This document shows, piece by piece, positions 35,433-44,180 of a DNA stretch of 64,000 nucleotides. Below the pieces are notes generated by a model that did no database searches, was not told the DNA's origin, and saw only the letters and a program-made list of their open reading frames with translations. The position numbers and the translations under genes were made by a program. Numbering within the stretch: position 1 is the stretch's first letter; each line of letters starts with the position of its first letter. Source of the stretch: Lactobacillus johnsonii ATCC 33200 (GTDB lineage: Bacteria; Bacillota; Bacilli; Lactobacillales; Lactobacillaceae); NCBI RefSeq assembly GCF_000159355.1, contig NZ_GG670120.1, forward strand, positions 512,353 to 576,352, written 5' to 3'.

Positions 35433-36032
35433 ATGCCGCGTACTTATAATGGTGGAATTGCTTCATATGCAATTTGGTTGCCGGAGTTTGCACAATTTAT
35501 TGAGCTTTATCAATCAGGAAAAAGTATTGATGAAATAAAACATCTTAGCGATAAAGAAAATATATTTAAAATGTCTAGCAAATCTCGGGCTAGACGTTGT
35601 TCAAGAAATTTATCTGTCAGAATTGATGCTTTACCAAAAACTATTATAGATATTTTTCCATCTTTAAATCCTACCAATCAAAAGATAGTGTCACTAATAT
35701 CTATGATGTTAACAAGTAAAATTCTTAATGAATTTGTTTATGATGTATATCGACCTAAAGTGATTATGCGCGAAGATACTTTACAAGATTATGAAATAGA
35801 ATCATTTCTTAACCAGAAAAGAATCGAAAGTCCTGAGGTCGCAAAATGGTCTCTTAATACTTTTAAACGTTTAAAAGGAGCTTTGAAGACTTTCTTGAGG
35901 GATGGGGGATTGTTAGAGAATGTTAAATCTAATGAGGATAAGCTACTTTTTCCATTAATAGATTCACAACTAATCACTATTATGAAAGAAGAAAAATTAG
36001 ACTATGAATTGGCTGCTCTAGGAGAAATATAA
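35433..36032 (+). CDS. brxA: BREX protein BrxA (DUF1819)
   Basis: 199 residues, normal BrxA length. It opens with YNGGIASYAIWLPEFAQFIELYQSGKSIDEIK and continues with KSRARRCSRNLSVRIDALP, then a winged-helix-like IVSLISMMLTSKILNEFVYDVY. BrxA is a small DNA-binding protein of type 1 BREX phage defence. Identification rests on size, sequence character and the order brxA-brxB-brxC-pglX. Its stop overlaps the brxB start by one base. The ribosome site GAGGGG precedes ATG 35433. Confidence 0.88.
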   Translation: MPRTYNGGIASYAIWLPEFAQFIELYQSGKSIDEIKHLSDKENIFKMSSKSRARRCSRNLSVRIDALPKTIIDIFPSLNPTNQKIVSLISMMLTSKILNEFVYDVYRPKVIMREDTLQDYEIESFLNQKRIESPEVAKWSLNTFKRLKGALKTFLRDGGLLENVKSNEDKLLFPLIDSQLITIMKEEKLDYELAALGEI

Positions 36033-36622
36033 TGACAGAAGATATTAATCTTAGATTTGAACATTTAAAAGAAAAGATGATTGATCCCAAGTTTCAAAAA
36101 AATAAGGGATTGTCTAATGAAGTGGGGTATTGGATTTTTGACTATCCGGCTAATCAAGAATTAGAAGTTCGTAAAAAAATAGCTAAGATAAAAGATAGTG
36201 CTCTTGCTTCTAGAGTAAATCTAAAAGTTTTTGATATTTATAATGTTATGATGACATTGTTAAAGGATCAGAAAAAATATACAGGTACTGATCCTATCCC
36301 AATCCTTGAAGAAATTGAAAAAAATCAAGGTTTTGACGTATTAATTGCGCAGATTAATAACATTCTAGAAATGAGTGAGAATAATAATTTAATTGTTCAA
36401 TATATAAAAGATAGATTACCAGAAAAGTGTATTGTGTTTATAGTAGGATTAGGCAAAACATATCCTATTATTAGAGCTCATAAAATTTTAAATACGATGC
36501 ATCAGGTTTTGGATAAAAATCCAGTTGTGTTATTTTATCCGGGTAATTATGATGAAAAGAGCTTAAGAGCGTTTGGAGAAGTTAAGGATCAAAATTATTA
36601 CAGAGCGTTTAGATTAGATTAG
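36032..36622 (+). CDS. brxB: BREX protein BrxB (DUF1788)
   Basis: 196 residues, normal for BrxB. Characteristic segments are EVGYWIFDYPANQELEVRKKI, LKVFDIYNVMMTLL, PEKCIVFIVGLGKTYPIIRAHKILN and the terminal VLFYPGNYDEKSLRAFGEVKDQNYYRAFRL, the PG(x)Y block being typical of DUF1788. BrxB is required in type 1 BREX but its biochemical role is unclear. Coupled to brxA by overlap; brxC follows after 11 bases. Confidence 0.9.
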   Translation: MTEDINLRFEHLKEKMIDPKFQKNKGLSNEVGYWIFDYPANQELEVRKKIAKIKDSALASRVNLKVFDIYNVMMTLLKDQKKYTGTDPIPILEEIEKNQGFDVLIAQINNILEMSENNNLIVQYIKDRLPEKCIVFIVGLGKTYPIIRAHKILNTMHQVLDKNPVVLFYPGNYDEKSLRAFGEVKDQNYYRAFRLD

Positions 36623-36633
36623 GGATAATAAGT

Positions 36634-39600
36634 ATGACAAAAATAAAGAATATTTTCAAAAAAGATATTGATCGAGATATTCGCGGAGTTATTAAAATTG
36701 GTCAAGATAGTGAAAAAATTAAGAAACAAGAACTTGAAGAGTATGTTATTACTGATGAATTAAAGAATGATTTTACTCGCTTTTTTGATGCTTATGATAA
36801 AAGTATTGATGCACCTACAGATAAAATGGGAGCATGGATTAGTGGTTTCTTTGGTTCAGGTAAATCACACTTCTTAAAAATTTTATCTTATCTTTTAGAA
36901 AATGATATAGTTGATGGACGTAAAGCAGTAGACTATTTTTTAGAAGATGGAAAATTTGATGATAACCATTTATCTAATGCTATTGAAAAAGCTACAAGTG
37001 TATCAACTGATGTTGCCTTATTTAATATTGATTCTAAAGCAGACTCCAATTCAGCCAATGATAGTAGTGCTATTTTAAACGTATTTCTTAAAGTATTTAA
37101 TGAACAGTTAGGATATTCTCCAATTGCAGAAGTTGCTGATATGGAGCGCTGGCTGGATAGTATTGGAAAATACGATGCATTTAAGAAGGCTTTCCAAGAT
37201 CTTGATCCAGAAAATCACTCCTCATGGGAAGAAACTAGAAGCAGATATGCGATTATGTTAAATACACGTATTAAACCTGCATTGATTAGTTCTGGCGCAT
37301 TAGATGAAGTAGATGCACAAAATTATATCAATGAATTTCTAAGTAAAAAGTTCAGTATTGATGCTATTGGATTTGCCAAATTGGTAAAAGACTATCTTGA
37401 TAAAAAGGATGGTAACCATCATTTTGTATTTTTGGCTGATGAAGTAGGGCAGTTTATCGGTGAAGATGATAACAAGATGCTTAACTTACAAACTATTGTT
37501 GAGCAGCTCGGAATTCAATGCCATGGACGTGCTTGGGTTGTAGTAACCTCTCAGCAACAAATGGATGAAGTTACAGGCAATTTCCATAAACATGAACGTG
37601 ATTTTTCAAAGATTCAGGGTAGATTTAATACTCTAATCTCAATGAGCTCTGCTAATGCTGATGAAGTTATCCGGAAGCGTTTATTGGATAAAAAGCCATT
37701 AGCTAAGGAAGAATTAGACGATCTATTTACTCAAAATGAATATAGCATTAACAATAAGATTAATTTCAGTGATGCTATAAAAAGGGAAAAATATGAGGAT
37801 TCGCAATCTTTTGTTGATAATTATCCATTTATACCATATCAGTTTAGTTTGCTAAAAGATGTGTTATCAGCTGTCCGTAAACATGGTGCTAGTGGTAGTC
37901 ATATGTCGGATGGTGAGCGTTCAATGCTAGCTACTTTCCAAGAGGCTACTAGAAGATACGAAGATGATGATCTAGGTAAACTTGTTCCGTTTTCTGCTTT
38001 CTTTATAGGGATGAAAGAATTCCTTAATCATGATCATCAAGCTGTATTTGATCGGGCAATGACAGATAGATATGTAGCCGGTAATAAAGGCGGAGATAGT
38101 TTTAATATTCAAGTTTTAGCCGTTTTATTTATGGTTCGCTATGTCGATAATTATCCATCAACTCTTGAAAATATTACTACGCTGCTTTTGGACGACATTA
38201 ATCAAGATCGTCAAGAATTGACTGCCAAGGTTAAAGATGCTTTGAGTGTTTTAATTAGGCAGAATCTTATTCAAAAGAATCTTGATACATATGAGTTCCT
38301 AACTGATTCAGAACAAGAAGTTAATGAAGCAATTAATGCGATTGATATAGATGATCAAAAAATTGTTCGTGAAATAGGTAGTTACTTGTTTACGTCTAAT
38401 TTAATAGATTCTAAGTATGTTTATCCTAAAAAGAAAAATCAATATATTTTTGAATTTAATATGTATATTGATGGAACAGGATTGAATCCTCTAAAAAATG
38501 ATTTGAATATTAGGATCGTATCCCCACTGCAATCTGGAAACTATCGTGAAATTGATTATAAGCAGCAGTCAGGTGATAACCGTAACATCATTGTTGTTTT
38601 AAAAGATGATGATCGGTATATTGAGAACTACAGACAAGTAGAAAAAATCAAAGAATATATGCAAAAGCCGGAATCAAGATCTGATGAAAAGATTAGATAT
38701 ATTGCGGCTAATCGAAACAGTCAAGCAAAAGATATCGAGCGTAATACACAAAAAATGTTGGAAGATGATTTGCTTGATGCTGATATTTATGTTGATGGCG
38801 ATGTATTAGCTAAGGGCAATAACTTTGCTAGTCGTTTAGCTGAAGCTAAAAAGACAATTATTGACGCTAATTACCGAAATCTGCAATACATTGATGATGT
38901 TAAATCTGATCAAGATATTCTTAATGTATTAAAAGGTACTCAAAATGATGTACTTTTAACTGATAATGAGCAGGCAATTAATGCGGTAATCGAATATATA
39001 AATGGACAAGCTGGTTTAATGAATAATATTTCCTTGTCTAGTGTGGTTGATCGTTTTGGTAAAATTCCGTATGGTTATAAGCCAAATGATACTGCTTGGC
39101 TAGTTGCTAAAGCATTTTCTGACGGTAAGCTTAAGATCTATTTCAATAATTCTAAGATCTCTTTAGATGAAGCGCGTAAGGATCCAAAATCAATTCAGCG
39201 ATATTTTATCAGTAAGAGTAATCTATCAAGATTGACGATGAAGCCTGTTAAAGAAATCTCTGCACGCGAAAAGAAAGATGCCAAAGAATTTGCAAGTGAT
39301 GTTTTAGAAGTCAGTTTAGTTCTTCCAGATGGTGCCACTTCTGAGCAATTAGCTGATGAGATTAAAAAGAAGACACAACAAAAAGTTAGAATTCTTGAAG
39401 ATATACTAAATTACAACCATGATAATAAATATCCTGGTAAAGATATTCTACATGAGGGAATTAACAGCTTAAAACAGATATCTATGGTTCCTGATAGCGA
39501 TCAAATCTTTTCAATTATTTCTAAACACTTAGATGATTTAGAGGATTGGCGTGATGAGGTTGAAGATAAAGCTATTCTACAATTTTATGGTGATATTGGT

Positions 39601-40365
39601 AATATTAGTGACCAAGAAAAAATTTGGAGAAAATCTAATAGCTATTTAGCACGTTTTAATCATGCTAAAGGATTTATTGAAGATGAAAATTTAAAGGAAA
39701 TAGCTAATGAACTTGAGAAGTATTTAGATATGGATCAATTCAATATTTCTATTCCTAAATTGAAAAATTTGAATTCTGAATTCGTTTCTTTATATAGTGA
39801 TGACATGGATAAAGTCCATGAGAAAATCATAGGCAAGGTTAATGAAAGCTATGATCGACTTAAGAGTTTAGTAACTGATGCAGAATTTCCTAAAAAAGAA
39901 AGCGATGAACTTTTTGCTGAAGTTAATAACACTCTTAAATCAATAAGTGATCGTGCAGATCAATATAATGAAAGTAGCGATGAAAATGCATTCTTGAACT
40001 TAATTAGTTTAGATAATGCTATTGAGTCTGCTAATGATAGATTAAGAAATAAAATTTCAGAAGTAAGCCAAAAGTTAGCTGAGAAGGCTCAAGAGGAACA
40101 AGAAGTTGCTGCAAGGAATGTTGTAGAAGAAGCCACTAATCCAGATAACAAGCAAGAAGAAACGGTTAAAGTTTCACCTTCACCTCAACCTAAGCCAACT
40201 GTAAAAATTAAGAAAACCATCTTTAAGAAGATTTATGATGTGGTTCTAGAAGATAGCTGGAAAATTGAAAATGAAGCAGATATTGATAAATATTTAAACG
40301 CTTTGAAAGTAAGTCTTGAAAAAGAATTAGAGGATAACGATATTATCAATATTGACTTTAAGTAG
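36634..40365 (+). CDS. brxC: BREX protein BrxC, large P-loop ATPase
   Basis: 1243 residues, typical for BrxC (about 1200). Walker A is GFFGSGKS at residues 71-78; FVFLADEVGQFIGED supplies the Walker B region; the stretch AWVVVTSQQQMDEV follows. The middle and C-terminal thirds are long helical regions rich in Lys/Glu, with an Ala/Gln/Glu coiled-coil-like segment before a Pro-rich linker (SPSPQPKPTVKIKK). BrxC is an AAA+-like ATPase that interacts with PglX/BrxB in defence and methylation. No frame lesion over 3.7 kb. A terminator-like hairpin follows at once. Confidence 0.93.
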   Translation: MTKIKNIFKKDIDRDIRGVIKIGQDSEKIKKQELEEYVITDELKNDFTRFFDAYDKSIDAPTDKMGAWISGFFGSGKSHFLKILSYLLENDIVDGRKAVDYFLEDGKFDDNHLSNAIEKATSVSTDVALFNIDSKADSNSANDSSAILNVFLKVFNEQLGYSPIAEVADMERWLDSIGKYDAFKKAFQDLDPENHSSWEETRSRYAIMLNTRIKPALISSGALDEVDAQNYINEFLSKKFSIDAIGFAKLVKDYLDKKDGNHHFVFLADEVGQFIGEDDNKMLNLQTIVEQLGIQCHGRAWVVVTSQQQMDEVTGNFHKHERDFSKIQGRFNTLISMSSANADEVIRKRLLDKKPLAKEELDDLFTQNEYSINNKINFSDAIKREKYEDSQSFVDNYPFIPYQFSLLKDVLSAVRKHGASGSHMSDGERSMLATFQEATRRYEDDDLGKLVPFSAFFIGMKEFLNHDHQAVFDRAMTDRYVAGNKGGDSFNIQVLAVLFMVRYVDNYPSTLENITTLLLDDINQDRQELTAKVKDALSVLIRQNLIQKNLDTYEFLTDSEQEVNEAINAIDIDDQKIVREIGSYLFTSNLIDSKYVYPKKKNQYIFEFNMYIDGTGLNPLKNDLNIRIVSPLQSGNYREIDYKQQSGDNRNIIVVLKDDDRYIENYRQVEKIKEYMQKPESRSDEKIRYIAANRNSQAKDIERNTQKMLEDDLLDADIYVDGDVLAKGNNFASRLAEAKKTIIDANYRNLQYIDDVKSDQDILNVLKGTQNDVLLTDNEQAINAVIEYINGQAGLMNNISLSSVVDRFGKIPYGYKPNDTAWLVAKAFSDGKLKIYFNNSKISLDEARKDPKSIQRYFISKSNLSRLTMKPVKEISAREKKDAKEFASDVLEVSLVLPDGATSEQLADEIKKKTQQKVRILEDILNYNHDNKYPGKDILHEGINSLKQISMVPDSDQIFSIISKHLDDLEDWRDEVEDKAILQFYGDIGNISDQEKIWRKSNSYLARFNHAKGFIEDENLKEIANELEKYLDMDQFNISIPKLKNLNSEFVSLYSDDMDKVHEKIIGKVNESYDRLKSLVTDAEFPKKESDELFAEVNNTLKSISDRADQYNESSDENAFLNLISLDNAIESANDRLRNKISEVSQKLAEKAQEEQEVAARNVVEEATNPDNKQEETVKVSPSPQPKPTVKIKKTIFKKIYDVVLEDSWKIENEADIDKYLNALKVSLEKELEDNDIINIDFK

Positions 40366-40374
40366 TTAAGAAAG

Positions 40375-40402
40375 AGACTGATTTTAATATCAGTCTTTTT
40401 TC
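40375..40402 (+). terminator. hairpin between brxC and pglX
   Basis: AGACTGAT (40375-40382) pairs perfectly with ATCAGTCT (40389-40396), followed by six T residues. It lies nine bases after the brxC stop and would split the BREX genes into separate transcription units or reduce read-through into pglX. Confidence 0.82.
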
Positions 40403-40452
40403 TTGTTATAATTAATAGTAATTATTTGAAGTTTAGAGAGATTTGAAAAAGT

Positions 40453-43400
40453 ATGGACAAAAATAAAATAAAAAAATTTGCAATTAATGCTAGAAAAAGT
40501 TTGAGAGATACGACCGAAGTTCAGCTAGCTAATTTGGGCATTACAGATGAAAAGATTAATGATGAACTTTCTATCTCTACAAAAGATAAAAAGTACTATG
40601 TAGATGATAATGAAAATAATGCTTTAACTGGTAAACAAATTGGCTGGCGAAAAGATGTTGTTAATGAATTAAAAAATAGGGGATATGATGATGACCCTAA
40701 GACTGTCTTTGATGATTTTATTGAAGAAGTTGCCTACACTTGGTTCAACAGAATTATCGCAATTAGATTTATGGAAGTTAACAATTATCTGCCAAGTAGG
40801 GTAAGTGTCTTAACTAGTGAAGAAGGTAAGGCTGAACCTGACATCATTAATGAAGCAATGGAGATTGAAGACGATTTAGGTGGCTATAGTGATTCAGAAA
40901 AAGAATTAATTTCGACTGCTTTGACTGAGAGAACCCCTGAATTGATGGATAAGCTTTATGCAATGCTATTTATTAAGCAATGTGATGCACTAAGTGACAT
41001 TTTGTCAGGTTTGTTTGAAAAAACTAATGATTATTTGAAGTTGTTGTTTACACCTAATTATAACCGTGGCGTTATTCAAGATTTGATTAATGAAATTCCT
41101 GCGAGTTATTTTGATGTAAATGAAGAAGGACAAGTTCAAATTATTGGATGGCTTTATCAATATTACAATAATGAACCTCATGAAAAAGTAGTTAATATGA
41201 ATGGTAAAGCTATTAAAAAGGATGAAATTCCGGCCGCTACCCAATTGTTTACTCCAGACTGGATTGTCCGCTATATGGTTGATAATTCATTGGGAAAGTA
41301 CTATTTAGAGCGTCATGAAAATAGTCAACTAAAAGATGAATTGAAATATTTATTACCAAGTAAGATTGAATCAGTGAATAATGATCAAGATATTTCCGAA
41401 TATAAATTCTTAGATAATGCTATGGGTTCAGGACACATATTAATCTATGCTTTTGACTTATTGATGAAGATGTATCTTGAAGAAGGATATTCTAAGAGGG
41501 ATGCTGCACAAAAAATTATTGAAAATAATATCTTTGGACTTGAAATTGATAAACGAGCATTTCAATTAGCTTATTTTGCATTAATGATGAAGGGTAGAGA
41601 ATATGACCGACGCTTCTTTAGAAGAAATGTAGCCAATAATCTCTACTACTTTGAAGATTTACATGTTTCCGAAGATTTTTATAATTTTATCGATAATGAA
41701 AAAACAAAAGAAGATTTAAAGAAATTAGCAGAAGTTTTTGCTGATGCAACGGAATTAGGATCTATTATAAAAATAGATCAAGACATTGATACTAATAATC
41801 TTAAATCTACAATAAAGAAGATTGATTTTGATGATAGCTTGGATGTTTTCGGAAACAAAAGAACTAAAGATAAGATCCTTAAGATTCTAAGTATTGTTAG
41901 AATAATGACTAACAAATATGAAACTGTTGTAACCAATCCACCATATATGAATAAATTTGATAAAAAGCTGAAGAAATATTTACGGAATAATTATAAAGAT
42001 TATTCTAAGGATTTATTCTCTGTATTCATTTATCATAATATGCATCTCTTACGTGATGGAGGGTATTCTGGCTATATGACTCCATTGGTGTGGATGTTTA
42101 TTAAATCTTATGAACCACTTCGTAAAGATATTATTGATAATGTAAATATTAATAGTTTAATTCAAATGGAGTATTCCGCTTTTGAAGAAGCCACTGTGCC
42201 AATTAATACCTTTATATTGAAGAAAGCCGATGAAAAATCTGGCACTTATTTGAGATTAAGTAATTTTAAAGGCGGAATGGCTGTTCAAGAACAGAAAGTT
42301 TTGGAAGCTATTGCTAATCCTGAAGTTAAATATTTGTATCGTGCTGCTCAAGATAATTTTGATAAGATTCCTGGCAGTCCTATTGCTTATTGGGCTATAC
42401 AATCATTATATGAAGATTTTAAAATTGGTAAAAAATTTAATGGCGAAACTAAAAAAGGGGTTTTAACTGGTAACAATAAGTTATATTTGAGACTGTGGTA
42501 TGAAGTTTTGCATAGTAAACTTTCATGTAATATGGAATCTTATAAAGATATGATTAATTCAAATTTTAAATGGTTCCCGGTTACTTCAGGTGGTCAAAAA
42601 AGAAAATGGTTTGGTAATTTTGATACAGTTGTAAATCTTGAAAATGGTGGAGAAGATATTAAAGAAAATGTCAAAAATTATAGATTGAGGGAACCAAAGT
42701 ATTATTTTAAAGAAGCTTTAACGTGGACTGAAGTGACATCTGGAATATTTAACTGTAGATATGTACCAACAGGAATTTTATTTGGCAATGGTGGACCAGT
42801 TGCTTTTATTAATAATAATGATTTGTATTATTATCTGGGACTACTAAATTCTAAAGTTGCAATGGCAGTGTTAAGTTTTATAGCACCGACAATTAATTTT
42901 GGACCAGAACAGATAAAAAAAATACCAATTTTATATTGTACGAAAATAACTGTAGTCAACAATATAGTTAAAAATAATATTTCTATTGCAAAACAAGATT
43001 GGGATGCATTTGAAACATCATGGGACTTCAAACGTAGTCCGTTATTAGTAAATAAAGCTGCAACTTTAGAACAAGCTTATAATAATTGGTCACAAGAAGC
43101 TTTAGATAGATTTAATCAACTTAAAGCCAACGAAGAAGAACTAAACCGTATCTTTATTGATCTTTATGGTTTACAAGATGAATTAACTCCAGAAGAAGAC
43201 GATAAGGAAGTTTCTGTTCGTAAAGCTGATCAAGTTCGTGATATTAAAGCATTCCTATCTTACTTTATCGGTTGTATCTTTGGCCGTTACTCACTTGATC
43301 AAGACGGACTTGCATATGCTGGCGGTGACTGGAATGCATCCCTTTACTCAACCTTCAAGCCAAATAAAGAAAACATTATTCTCTTAACCGATCGTCAATA

Positions 43401-43968
43401 CTTTGACGATGAGCGTGATATCATCGTTCGGTTGCGTGAGTTTTTGTCCACGACTTTCGATCCAGATCGTTTAACAGATAATGTGAACTTCATTGCTCAA
43501 ACTTTAGACCCTAAGAAGTTCGAACGTGGAGTTAGTTCAGAACAGATTATCCGTGACTATTTCGCCAATGATTTCTACAAAGATCATGCTAAGATATATC
43601 AAAAACGTCCAATTTATTGGGAATTTAATTCCGGTAGAAACAAGGGATTCAAAGCTTTAATGTACTTACATCGCTACACTCCAGAACAACTTGCAATGGT
43701 TCGTCAATATCTTCACGACTTGCAGCCGGCAATGAACGATTTAATCGAAATTGATAATGATTTATTAGATCAGGAAACAACTGCAAGTGCTAAGAGCAAA
43801 TATCGAAAGATTATTTCAACTCTTAATAAGCAAATGAATGAATTAGTTAAGTATGACCAAGTCTTAGATCACTTATCTCAAAGTCCAGTAGATTTAGATC
43901 TTGATGATGGTGTTCTTGCTAATCATGACAAATTGCAACAAGGAGAAAAGTTGTTGACTAATTTATAA
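40453..43968 (+). CDS. pglX: BREX adenine-specific DNA methyltransferase PglX
   Basis: 1171 residues, normal PglX length. SAM motif I is FLDNAMGSGHIL (residues 319-330), the catalytic motif IV is TNPPYMNK with Asn495, and QLFTPDWIVRYMVDNSLG precedes motif I. PglX makes N6-methyladenine at a BREX site to mark host DNA and takes part in phage exclusion. Residues about 670-860 (42460-43040) use many Asn/Ile/Lys codons and look more AT-rich than the flanks, consistent with an exchangeable target-recognition region. No second pglX copy or recombinase gene for phase variation is seen here. Confidence 0.93.
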   Translation: MDKNKIKKFAINARKSLRDTTEVQLANLGITDEKINDELSISTKDKKYYVDDNENNALTGKQIGWRKDVVNELKNRGYDDDPKTVFDDFIEEVAYTWFNRIIAIRFMEVNNYLPSRVSVLTSEEGKAEPDIINEAMEIEDDLGGYSDSEKELISTALTERTPELMDKLYAMLFIKQCDALSDILSGLFEKTNDYLKLLFTPNYNRGVIQDLINEIPASYFDVNEEGQVQIIGWLYQYYNNEPHEKVVNMNGKAIKKDEIPAATQLFTPDWIVRYMVDNSLGKYYLERHENSQLKDELKYLLPSKIESVNNDQDISEYKFLDNAMGSGHILIYAFDLLMKMYLEEGYSKRDAAQKIIENNIFGLEIDKRAFQLAYFALMMKGREYDRRFFRRNVANNLYYFEDLHVSEDFYNFIDNEKTKEDLKKLAEVFADATELGSIIKIDQDIDTNNLKSTIKKIDFDDSLDVFGNKRTKDKILKILSIVRIMTNKYETVVTNPPYMNKFDKKLKKYLRNNYKDYSKDLFSVFIYHNMHLLRDGGYSGYMTPLVWMFIKSYEPLRKDIIDNVNINSLIQMEYSAFEEATVPINTFILKKADEKSGTYLRLSNFKGGMAVQEQKVLEAIANPEVKYLYRAAQDNFDKIPGSPIAYWAIQSLYEDFKIGKKFNGETKKGVLTGNNKLYLRLWYEVLHSKLSCNMESYKDMINSNFKWFPVTSGGQKRKWFGNFDTVVNLENGGEDIKENVKNYRLREPKYYFKEALTWTEVTSGIFNCRYVPTGILFGNGGPVAFINNNDLYYYLGLLNSKVAMAVLSFIAPTINFGPEQIKKIPILYCTKITVVNNIVKNNISIAKQDWDAFETSWDFKRSPLLVNKAATLEQAYNNWSQEALDRFNQLKANEEELNRIFIDLYGLQDELTPEEDDKEVSVRKADQVRDIKAFLSYFIGCIFGRYSLDQDGLAYAGGDWNASLYSTFKPNKENIILLTDRQYFDDERDIIVRLREFLSTTFDPDRLTDNVNFIAQTLDPKKFERGVSSEQIIRDYFANDFYKDHAKIYQKRPIYWEFNSGRNKGFKALMYLHRYTPEQLAMVRQYLHDLQPAMNDLIEIDNDLLDQETTASAKSKYRKIISTLNKQMNELVKYDQVLDHLSQSPVDLDLDDGVLANHDKLQQGEKLLTNL

Positions 43969-43973
43969 TTATA

Positions 43974-44115
43974 GAAAAAGTGTCCGGGAAAAAAGTTTAT
44001 TTTTAGTTAATTTTAGGCTTTTACTCAAAAGAAAAATCCTATTAAATCAAGGTTTATTAATACCAAGATTTAGTAGGATTTCTTAATTTCTGAGTTTTTT
44101 CCCAGACACTTTTTC
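43974..44115. mobile_element. 142-bp MITE with IS1182-type ends
   Basis: The ends are 21-base terminal inverted repeats with one mismatch; the core GTGTC[C/T]GGGAAAAAA reads inward from 43980 and from 44109. The IS1182 relic at 33520 carries the same end. Internally, CCTATTAAATC and GATTTAGTAGG arms form a second nested stem, so the element can fold as one long hairpin. TTTATAATT occurs just outside both ends, a possible target duplication. There is no coding capacity. It separates pglX from the large NTPase gene and would act as a transcription barrier or RNA processing site. Confidence 0.82.
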
Positions 44116-44180
44116 GTTTATAATTTAAATGAATTTCTGTGAAAGTACACTATTTTTATGGAAAGAAAGTGACTTAGTAG

